The notes beneath the pieces are model-generated. The model made no database searches, had not been told where the DNA came from, and was given only the letters and a program-made list of their open reading frames with translations. The position numbers and the translations under genes are program-made. 12,076 nt of DNA from Alphaproteobacteria bacterium (lineage in GTDB: Bacteria; Pseudomonadota; Alphaproteobacteria; UBA6615): contig JABDJY010000238.1 of the NCBI GenBank assembly GCA_013003285.1, positions 1 to 12,076 on the forward strand. Direction: 5' to 3'. Positions 7,065 to 12,076 of this stretch are shown one piece after another. Position 1 is the first letter of the stretch; the number at the start of each line of letters is the position of its first letter.

Positions 7065-7802
7065 ATGACCGAAACGGCAACGCCAACGATATTGGCCCTC
7101 GATGCCGCGGCCGGGGCATGTTCGGCGGCCCTATTCGCCGCGGGGGGTGTGCATCGTCGCGAATGGGCAGCCATGGCGCGGGGCCATGCGCAGGCGCTAA
7201 TGCCAATGATCACTTCGGTGATGGCTGATCATGATTATGCCAACCTCGATGCGATTGCGGTAACGATTGGTCCCGGCGCCTATACGGGGTTGCGCATTGG
7301 CGTGGCGACGGCCCGCGGCTTGGCGCTGGCGGCGCAATTGCCGGTTATTGGGGTCGGCAGTTTTAAGGCCATTGCCCGGGGCGCCCGTGCCGCGGGCACG
7401 CCGGCGGGGGCTATGCTGGTCCTCCTTGAGACCAAGCGCGCCGATTTATATGCCCAGTCTTTCGATACCGGGCTGGAGGCCACCAGCGAACCCATATGCC
7501 TTGAGCCCGACGCGATCGCCGAAACGTTCGCGAGTCTTTGGACGGCTGGCGAGCCGGTCATCATCGCCGGCGACGCGGCGCCACGGTTGTTGGAGGTATT
7601 ACCCGAGGACTATCGCATGATCGTCGCCGCCGGAGACGGGCTGGCGGACGCTGCCATCGTGGCCGCTGAGGCCGCCGATATCCTGCTGGCGGATCCCGCG
7701 GTGCGTGACGCACCGTTGCCGCGGCCGCTCTATCTCCGACCGCCGGATGTATCGCCGCCGACGGCCGACCGGCATCGATGGCGCCGCGAAACCGGATCGT
7801 GA
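7065..7802 (+). CDS. tsaB: tRNA N6-threonylcarbamoyladenosine (t6A) protein TsaB
   Basis: A 245-residue partner of TsaD and TsaE in transferring the threonylcarbamoyl group to A37 of ANN-decoding tRNAs; TsaB is a non-catalytic, ASKHA-fold paralogue that binds TsaD. It opens with ILALDAA (about 9-15), and carries the family signature GPGAYTGLRIG at 69-79 followed by the ATARGLALA helix. The length is usual for the family. ATG 7065 is preceded by AGGA at 7055-7058. The gene overlaps rimI, so the two are almost certainly co-transcribed; a tsaB-rimI pair is a common bacterial arrangement. Confidence 0.95.
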   Translation: MTETATPTILALDAAAGACSAALFAAGGVHRREWAAMARGHAQALMPMITSVMADHDYANLDAIAVTIGPGAYTGLRIGVATARGLALAAQLPVIGVGSFKAIARGARAAGTPAGAMLVLLETKRADLYAQSFDTGLEATSEPICLEPDAIAETFASLWTAGEPVIIAGDAAPRLLEVLPEDYRMIVAAGDGLADAAIVAAEAADILLADPAVRDAPLPRPLYLRPPDVSPPTADRHRWRRETGS

Positions 7803-8269
7803 CCGACAGGCCGAATTTTCGGGTGGAGACCGTAACCGGCGGTGCCGACGTCGCCGGGGTACTCGCTGATTTACACGCCACTTGTTTTGCGCAATCGGCG
7901 CAGGAGACATGGTCGGAGAATACTATCGCGACGCTTCTCCGGGCGCCGGGAAATGTGGGCGCCATCGCGGTCGCGCCGCATGGTGGCGCGATTGGTTTCA
8001 TCATTGGTCGCGCTATCGGTGACGAAGGCGAGGTGTTGACCTTGTGCGTTTCGCCGACGGCGCGTCGCCAGGGTATCGCGACAGCCTTGATCGTAAAGCT
8101 GAGAGAATTACTGGCGCCGCGACAGCGATTGTTGCTCGAGGTGGCGGTAAATAATCAAGGCGCTCGTAAACTATACCTACGCCTTGGGTTCGACGAAGTT
8201 GGCCGCCGGCCGGGATATTATAAGCGGGGCGGGAAAAGCGTCGATGCGCTGGTGTTGGCGAATGGCTAA
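7799..8269 (+). CDS. rimI: Ribosomal-protein-alanine N-acetyltransferase RimI-like (GNAT)
   Basis: A 156-residue GNAT acetyltransferase placed directly after tsaB, as RimI usually is; RimI acetylates the N-terminal alanine of ribosomal protein S18. The acetyl-CoA-binding motif A is visible as VLTLCVSPTARRQGIATAL, with the Arg-Arg-Gln-Gly-Ile-Ala pyrophosphate loop. Motif B follows as LLLEVAVNNQGARKLYLRLGF, ending in the typical GYYKR. GTG 7799 overlaps the tsaB TGA (GTGA) and gives a normal RimI-length N terminus. The frame is open from ATG 7778, which would add seven residues and a 25-base overlap; neither start has a clear ribosome binding site, so translational coupling is likely. The family is certain. 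The S18 substrate rests on synteny and similarity, and other protein substrates are possible. Confidence 0.9.
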   Translation: MTDRPNFRVETVTGGADVAGVLADLHATCFAQSAQETWSENTIATLLRAPGNVGAIAVAPHGGAIGFIIGRAIGDEGEVLTLCVSPTARRQGIATALIVKLRELLAPRQRLLLEVAVNNQGARKLYLRLGFDEVGRRPGYYKRGGKSVDALVLANG

Positions 8270-8310
8270 GGGCAATTCCCTATAGATTATTACTTAAAAA
8301 ACCTATGAAT

Positions 8311-8324
8311 TAAGTGATCACTTA
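8311..8324. promoter_or_regulatory. Perfect 14-bp palindrome, candidate operator
   Basis: TAAGTGATCACTTA is identical to its reverse complement. It lies about 31 bases upstream of the -35 hexamer of the MucR-family gene. Position and symmetry suggest a dimeric regulator site. Autoregulation by the MucR-like product is possible, since Ros/MucR proteins commonly repress their own AT-rich promoters, but the binding protein is unknown. Confidence 0.55.
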
Positions 8325-8354
8325 TGAGTATAAATAAAAAAATTAGATGGCCTG

Positions 8355-8383
8355 TTGAGAAGATGGGCCCGATAACATATATA
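8355..8383 (+). promoter_or_regulatory. Sigma-70-type promoter of the MucR-family gene
   Basis: The -35 hexamer TTGAGA (8355-8360) and the -10 hexamer TATATA (8378-8383) are separated by exactly 17 bases. Transcription would start near 8390, giving a leader of about 26 bases that contains the GAGG ribosome binding site (8404-8407). Confidence 0.65.
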
Positions 8384-8415
8384 AAATTGTAACTTATCGT
8401 AATGAGGCCTAACAA

Positions 8416-8826
8416 ATGACCGACCAGAATAACTCTGCCGATTTGCTGAAACTAACCGCGGAAATTGTCGCCGCTCATGTATCGAATAATACGTTGCCGG
8501 CGGCTGAACTGCCGCAACTCATATCTCAAGTACATTCCAGTTTGTCGGACACGGGCAAAGCGGTGAGCGCCGAGGAACGGCCAGCGCCCGCGGTATCGGT
8601 GAAAAAATCCATCATGCCCGATTACATCGTGTGCCTGGAAGACGGTAAGAAACTGAAGATGCTGAAGCGGCATTTAAAGACATCTTACGACCTGACACCC
8701 GAGCAATATCGTGAACGGTGGGGGTTGCCGGCGGACTATCCCATGGTGGCGCCAAACTATGCCAAGCGGCGCAGTGCGTTGGCCAAGGAAATTGGACTTG
8801 GCAAGCGGGGGCGCACCAGCAAATAA
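8416..8826 (+). CDS. Ros/MucR-family transcriptional regulator with degenerate zinc finger
   Basis: A 136-residue DNA-binding protein of the alphaproteobacterial Ros/MucR family, whose members bind AT-rich DNA and regulate exopolysaccharide, motility, cell-cycle and virulence genes. Residues ~7-45 form the family's helical N-terminal oligomerisation region; the DNA-binding region runs from ~68 to the end (YIVCLEDGKKLKMLKRHL, then LPADYPMVAPNYAKRRS). At the four zinc positions it has Cys73, Asp76, His86 and Tyr91, where Ros has Cys, Cys, His and His. The basic linker before the finger is short. ATG 8416 follows GAGG at 8404-8407 with an 8-base spacer. It has its own promoter and an AT-rich upstream region with a palindrome, so it is probably separate from rimI. 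The T6 at 8849-8854 after the stop lacks a convincing stem before it. The family is firm; target genes are unknown. Confidence 0.93.
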   Translation: MTDQNNSADLLKLTAEIVAAHVSNNTLPAAELPQLISQVHSSLSDTGKAVSAEERPAPAVSVKKSIMPDYIVCLEDGKKLKMLKRHLKTSYDLTPEQYRERWGLPADYPMVAPNYAKRRSALAKEIGLGKRGRTSK

Positions 8827-8960
8827 GCTGTCTGACTGGATGGCGGGCTTTTTTCGGCGACCCGTCGCCGATTCGCGTAAATTGCACTATATTAACGTTC
8901 GATGTGGGTCGTTCGTCGGGCTGTAACTCGCGATGTCAGGGTTGCACCGAATACCTTTGT

Positions 8961-8967
8961 GAGGAGG
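8961..8967 (+). promoter_or_regulatory. Ribosome binding site of fur, supports the internal ATG start
   Basis: GAGGAGG lies just before ATG 8971. The frame is open back to ATG 8902, but that start has no such site and would add 23 residues unlike any Fur N terminus. Confidence 0.75.
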
Positions 8968-8970
8968 GGC

Positions 8971-9414
8971 ATGCAGTCGCGAATCGAACAGATATGCACC
9001 GACAAGGGTCTGAAAATGACCGACCAGCGCCGAACCATCGCGCAGGTTTTGTCGGAAAGCATGGATCATCCGGACGTGGATCTGGTGTATCAGCGCGCGA
9101 CTGCGCTTGATCCGCGTATCTCCATTGCAACGGTATACCGGACAGTTCGTCTGTTCGAAGAGGCCAATATTCTCGAGAAGCATGATTTTGGCGATGGCCG
9201 GGCACGCTACGAAGAAGCGTCGAACGATCACCACGATCATCTGATCAACATTAAAACCGGTGAAGTCATTGAGTTCTATAACCGCGAGATTGAGGTGCTG
9301 AAGGAAAAAATAGCCAGGGAACTTGGCTATGATCTCGTCGACCATCGCTTGGAACTATACGCGACGCCCTCATCGACCGATAAATCTAAAGACGACCAGG
9401 ATACGCATTCGTGA
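8971..9414 (+). CDS. fur: Fur/Mur-family metal-responsive regulator
   Basis: A 147-residue winged-helix repressor of iron (Fur) or manganese (Mur) uptake genes. Residues ~1-85 form the DNA-binding domain (GLKMTDQRR at 13-21; RISIATVYRTVRLFEEANIL at 49-68), followed by the dimerisation domain. Both Fur metal sites can be placed relative to the Pseudomonas Fur layout shifted by one residue: His33, Glu81, His90 and Glu101; and His87, Asp89, Glu108 and His125. The Cys pairs that hold structural zinc in E. coli Fur are absent (Ile-Lys-Thr-Gly follows the HHDHLI block; the only Cys is at 9). This is the alphaproteobacterial Fur/Mur type, not Irr. The C-terminal ~15 residues are polar and probably disordered. 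No Fur box was seen upstream. It likely heads the unit with olsB and olsA. Confidence 0.92.
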   Translation: MQSRIEQICTDKGLKMTDQRRTIAQVLSESMDHPDVDLVYQRATALDPRISIATVYRTVRLFEEANILEKHDFGDGRARYEEASNDHHDHLINIKTGEVIEFYNREIEVLKEKIARELGYDLVDHRLELYATPSSTDKSKDDQDTHS

Positions 9415-9465
9415 GACTCAACTTGGGCGACAGCAAAGCCAATCGCCCCGGTGTGGTCTGACGAT

Positions 9466-10329
9466 ATGGCGGATATGAACGACCCTGCGATGCCGGAAGT
9501 GTCGAACATAGATGACGCCTTGGCGGCGCTTCAATCCGGCAATCTCAGTCTGAGCCTGGCGAAGAGCGCGGCCGATATCGACGCGGCGCAGGCGCTGCGC
9601 TACCGGGTTTTTTACGACGAAATGGCGGCCAAACCATCAGCCGAGGCGGCGCGTCTAAAGCGTGACATTGATGACTTTGACGATGTCTGCGACCATCTGT
9701 TGGTCACCGACCGATCGGTCGGAGGCGGCGCCGATGGTGTGATCGCGACCTATCGGTTGCTGCGGGGTTCGGTCGCCGCGACCCATGGCCGTTTCTACAC
9801 ATCGAGCGAATACGACATCGCAAACCTTTACGGATATCCCGGTGAAATGCTGGAGCTTGGGCGCTCGTGCGTCGATGCGCAGAGCCGGGATCGACCGACA
9901 ATGCAATTGCTGTGGCGCGGTATCGCGGCCTATGTATTTCATCACGAGATATCACTGATGTTCGGGTGCGCTAGCTTGCACGGCACCGATCCGGCCGCTT
10001 TGGCGCTGCCGTTGAGCTATCTTTACCATTTTCACCTGGCGCCGCCGGCCTTGCGCGCCAAGGCGTTACCGGAACTCTATGTCGATATGCAGTTCCTGCC
10101 GCTTGCGGAGATCGACCAGAAGAAGGCGCTGGCGACCTTGCCGCCTTTGGTTAAGGGCTATCTGCGCCTGGGAGGATTTATCGGTGATGGCGCCGTCGTC
10201 GACGAACAGTTCAACACGACCGATGTGTGCGTGGTGGTGAAAACCGACCTTGTGACCGAGAAATACTATCGCCACTATAGCCGGACATCGACCGACGCCG
10301 GGGCTGGATCCGCGGCGGAAACTGACTGA
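9466..10329 (+). CDS. olsB: OlsB-type L-ornithine N-acyltransferase (GNAT superfamily)
   Basis: A 287-residue enzyme expected to transfer a 3-hydroxyacyl chain from acyl carrier protein to the alpha-amino group of ornithine, giving lyso-ornithine lipid, the first step of phosphate-free membrane lipid synthesis. Typical OlsB blocks are visible: AAQALRYRVFYDEM near 40-53, an acidic DIDDFDD-CDHLLV block, MLELGRSCVD, LLWRGIAAYV, and FGCASLHGTDP. The C-terminal part ends in VKGYLRLGGFIGDGA and a conserved Asp-Val-Cys region. The pairing with a PlsC-type gene 14 bases downstream is the olsB-olsA arrangement and strengthens the call. The start is uncertain: GTG 9451, ATG 9466 and ATG 9475 are all in frame and none has a strong ribosome binding site; I chose 9466. 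Some homologues are annotated as hemolysin-like GNAT proteins. Confidence 0.85.
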   Translation: MADMNDPAMPEVSNIDDALAALQSGNLSLSLAKSAADIDAAQALRYRVFYDEMAAKPSAEAARLKRDIDDFDDVCDHLLVTDRSVGGGADGVIATYRLLRGSVAATHGRFYTSSEYDIANLYGYPGEMLELGRSCVDAQSRDRPTMQLLWRGIAAYVFHHEISLMFGCASLHGTDPAALALPLSYLYHFHLAPPALRAKALPELYVDMQFLPLAEIDQKKALATLPPLVKGYLRLGGFIGDGAVVDEQFNTTDVCVVVKTDLVTEKYYRHYSRTSTDAGAGSAAETD

Positions 10330-10343
10330 AGGCCGCCGCGATT

Positions 10344-11303
10344 ATGGCGCAACCGATAGCTGCCACAGCGAGTAGTTCGACGATCACAGCCGTTGTCCGG
10401 GCCTTCCTGTACATCATGCTCACACTTGTGTTGCTGCCGGTGCAGGCGGTGGCAGTCGGGTTACGTCTGCCGCTCTCGAAGCGTTTGCCCATGTGGTACC
10501 ACCGGGTGTGCTGCCGGATACTGGGCATCCGGCTCGAGGTTTTCGGCCGCCGCTCACGCACCCGCCCGACATTGTTCGTCGCCAACCATGCGTCTTATTT
10601 GGACATCGCGATCTACGGGGCGCTGATACCGGGTTCGTTCGTTGCCAAGTCGGAAGTGGCGAAGTGGCCCCTCTTCGGCCTGCTGGCAAAGCTGCAAAAT
10701 TCGGTCTTCGTCGACCGCCGGGTCCGTACCTCTCACCTGCAGGCCAGCGAGATCGGCCGGCGGTTGGAGGCGCGCGACAGCATGATCCTGTTTCCCGAAG
10801 GCACCAGCGACGATGGCAACAAAGTGCGGCCCTTTAAGAGTGCGTTATTCGCAGTGGCCGAGATGAGACCAAAGGGAGAGCCCTTGGTGGTACAGCCGGT
10901 ATCGCTGACCTATTCGCGGCTCGATGGCATCCCCATCGGGCGCCATTTGCGCCCGTTCTTTGCCTGGTATGGCGATATGGACATGATCCCCCATGCGCGC
11001 CGACTTATTGGCCTGGGCCGGCTGACCGTAACCGTTAGCTTCCACGATCCGGTCACCATCGAAGAATTTGCGTCGCGTAAGGAAATGGCGGCGCATTGTT
11101 ATGAGATCATTTCCCGCGGGCATGCCGATGCGCTGGCCGGCCGGTTGCAACCGCAGGTCGGATCGGCGGGACGCTGGGATTGGATTCGCTGGCGCCGCCG
11201 CCCCCGATTGCGCGATTTGCGGGGCCGCCGCCGGGCGCCGGGCATCAGCGTCCGTCCCAAACTCCGCCGCCGCCGCCTTGACTCCAAACGGACGAAAGCT
11301 TAG
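10344..11303 (+). CDS. olsA: PlsC-family lyso-ornithine lipid O-acyltransferase (OlsA type)
   Basis: A 319-residue membrane acyltransferase of the PlsC/LPLAT family. Next to olsB, the likely reaction is adding the second acyl chain to lyso-ornithine lipid. A hydrophobic segment at about 18-40 anchors it in the inner membrane. The catalytic NHxxxxD motif is NHASYLD at 81-87 (His82, Asp87), and the FPEGTSDDGNKVRPFKSALF block starts at 150; a long FPEGTS-DGN-V-PFKS form is characteristic of OlsA proteins. Residues 277-319 are an unusual tail with 17 Arg and 3 Lys in 43 residues. The start ATG 10344 is 14 bases after the olsB stop, with GAAGG near 10328-10332. The alternative is a 1-acyl-glycerol-3-phosphate acyltransferase (PlsC), which the sequence alone cannot fully exclude. 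Confidence 0.85.
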   Translation: MAQPIAATASSSTITAVVRAFLYIMLTLVLLPVQAVAVGLRLPLSKRLPMWYHRVCCRILGIRLEVFGRRSRTRPTLFVANHASYLDIAIYGALIPGSFVAKSEVAKWPLFGLLAKLQNSVFVDRRVRTSHLQASEIGRRLEARDSMILFPEGTSDDGNKVRPFKSALFAVAEMRPKGEPLVVQPVSLTYSRLDGIPIGRHLRPFFAWYGDMDMIPHARRLIGLGRLTVTVSFHDPVTIEEFASRKEMAAHCYEIISRGHADALAGRLQPQVGSAGRWDWIRWRRRPRLRDLRGRRRAPGISVRPKLRRRRLDSKRTKA

Positions 11304-11399
11304 GTGTGATTTTGATATGAATTACAGGCGCTTGGCTGAAAAGTTGGAAAATTATTCTATTCGGTTTCGCACCGTAGCTTGGCGATCGGCATAACGCGC

Positions 11400-12076
11400 G
11401 TGGCCAAGAAACTCTTTATCAAGACATATGGTTGCCAGATGAACATCTATGACTCCGCCCGCATGGCGGATGTCCTGGCACCGCTCGGCTACGTGTCGAG
11501 TGAAACGCCCGATGATGCGGACATGGTCATATTGAACACCTGCCATATCCGTGAGAAGGCGAGCGAGAAGGTCTATTCGGAGCTCGGCCGGTTGCGGCAC
11601 CTAAAGGAGGGCCGTTCAGGGACCGACGACGGCATGGTGATCGCCGTTGCCGGCTGCGTGGCGCAGGCCGAGGGCGAGGAAATTCAGCGCCGGGCCCCCT
11701 ATGTGGATATTGTCTTGGGGCCCCAGACCTATCACCGTCTGCCGGAAATGGTCGCCCGTGCCACCCGCGCGTCGGATCAGGGAAAGGGTCATGGGCGCGG
11801 CGTTCTCGATACCGAATTTCCCGTGTCGAACAAGTTTGATCATTTACCCGGCGAGAGCGCGCCGCAGGGCGTTTCGGCGTTTCTGTCGGTGCAGGAAGGC
11901 TGTGACAAGTTCTGCACTTTCTGTGTTGTCCCCTATACCCGGGGCGCAGAATTCTCGCGTTCGGTCGCTCAGGTGGAGGTCGAGGCTCAGCGCTTGGTGA
12001 GTCAGGGAACCCGCGAAATCACGTTGTTGGGTCAAAACGTCAATGCCTATCACGGGCTCGATGAAGGGGGCCGCGA
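11400..12076 (+). CDS. miaB: tRNA-2-methylthio-N6-dimethylallyladenosine synthase MiaB, 5' part
   Basis: A radical-SAM methylthiotransferase that converts i6A37 to ms2i6A37 in tRNAs reading UNN codons. About 225 N-terminal codons are present, roughly half the protein, and the frame stays open at the window edge. The N-terminal cluster domain shows its three cysteines in KTYGCQMN, NTCHIREKA and VAGCVAQAEG. The radical-SAM CxxxCxxC motif (GCDKFCTFCVVPYTRG) has its cysteine codons at 11901, 11913 and 11922. GTG 11400 gives the usual MiaB start (Val-Ala-Lys-Lys-Leu-Phe-Ile-Lys-Thr-Tyr); TTG 11379 in the same frame is possible, and no clear ribosome binding site is seen. Both clusters must be supplied by Fe-S carriers such as the Nfu encoded at 3487. 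It is 96 bases past olsA on the same strand. Confidence 0.95.
   Translation, partial: MAKKLFIKTYGCQMNIYDSARMADVLAPLGYVSSETPDDADMVILNTCHIREKASEKVYSELGRLRHLKEGRSGTDDGMVIAVAGCVAQAEGEEIQRRAPYVDIVLGPQTYHRLPEMVARATRASDQGKGHGRGVLDTEFPVSNKFDHLPGESAPQGVSAFLSVQEGCDKFCTFCVVPYTRGAEFSRSVAQVEVEAQRLVSQGTREITLLGQNVNAYHGLDEGGR

Larger units (their letters stand above)
8292..8396. repeat. ACTTA/TAAGT half-sites upstream of the MucR-family gene
   Basis: ACTTA occurs at 8292-8296, 8320-8324 and 8392-8396, and its inverse TAAGT at 8311-8315. The middle two form a 14-bp palindrome, and ACTTAA (8292-8297) with TTAAGT (8310-8315) makes a second, spaced inverted pair. The last copy lies just after the predicted transcription start. 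The region is far richer in A and T than its surroundings, so chance recurrence of such words is more likely here than elsewhere. Confidence 0.4.

Noticed and set aside
8268..8282. Short AGGG/CCCT hairpin at the rimI stop codon
   Set aside because: Only four base pairs and no T-run follows; too weak to call a terminator.
8849..8870. T6 run followed by the hairpin CGGCGA-CCCG-TCGCCG after the MucR-family gene
   Set aside because: The T-run precedes the stem, and no good stem lies just before it; on the other strand the stem is followed by A, not T. Not an intrinsic terminator in either direction.
11317..11394. Small frame of 25 codons between olsA and miaB (begins Met-Asn-Tyr-Arg-Arg-Leu)
   Set aside because: No ribosome binding site and no recognisable product; most likely the leader of miaB. 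It could be kept only if conserved in relatives.
1..12076. A new defence, CRISPR, phage or mobile system
   Set aside because: All large frames resolve to known chromosomal families; no array, transposase, integrase, terminal repeats or toxin-antitoxin pair was seen.

Overview
The window looks like chromosomal housekeeping DNA from a GC-rich alphaproteobacterium, most likely in or near the Rhodospirillales. This is inferred from the gene families, not from any search. The clues are an alphaproteobacterial Nfu (Nfu_N plus NifU domains), a Ros/MucR-family regulator, a Fur/Mur-type regulator lacking the structural-zinc cysteine pairs, an olsB-olsA ornithine-lipid pair, and paired ~400-aa class III cyclases. 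Both ends cut genes: trpS loses its start at the left edge and miaB loses its 3' half at the right edge. No stretch over 300 bases lacks a gene. I saw no rRNA, tRNA, CRISPR array, transposase, integrase or phage gene.

Layout. (1) 1-826, + strand: 3' part of trpS. (2) 835-3286, - strand: two tandem paralogous class III adenylate cyclases, tail-to-tail with trpS and probably translationally coupled to each other. (3) 3287-3486: divergent intergenic region, then nfu (3487-4041, +), a GTG start with a strong ribosome binding site. (4) 4180-6968: an envelope group made of a Bax-like glucosaminidase (+), and on the - strand a secreted polysaccharide deacetylase-like protein preceded by a VanX/DdpX-type D-Ala-D-Ala dipeptidase. 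(5) 7065-8269, +: tsaB and rimI, overlapping. (6) 8270-8415: an AT-rich promoter region with a perfect 14-bp palindrome, then the MucR-family gene (8416-8826). (7) 8971-11303, +: fur, olsB, olsA. (8) 11400 to the edge, +: miaB.

How the genes relate. trpS, tsaB and miaB serve translation; TsaB (t6A) and MiaB (ms2i6A) both contribute to modification of tRNA adenosine 37. Nfu carries Fe-S clusters, and MiaB is an Fe-S client enzyme. Fur and the MucR-like protein are regulators. OlsB and OlsA together would make ornithine lipid. The cyclase pair adds cAMP signalling. The glucosaminidase, deacetylase-like protein and dipeptidase all act on peptidoglycan or envelope glycans and look like an accessory insertion between nfu and tsaB.

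I did not find a convincing new multi-gene system. The points most worth a second look are the uncharacterised sensor-like N-terminal module shared by the tandem cyclases, a Gln in place of a metal-binding His in the deacetylase-like protein, the degenerate zinc finger (Cys-Asp-His-Tyr) of the MucR-like protein together with its palindromic promoter, and a highly basic tail on OlsA.
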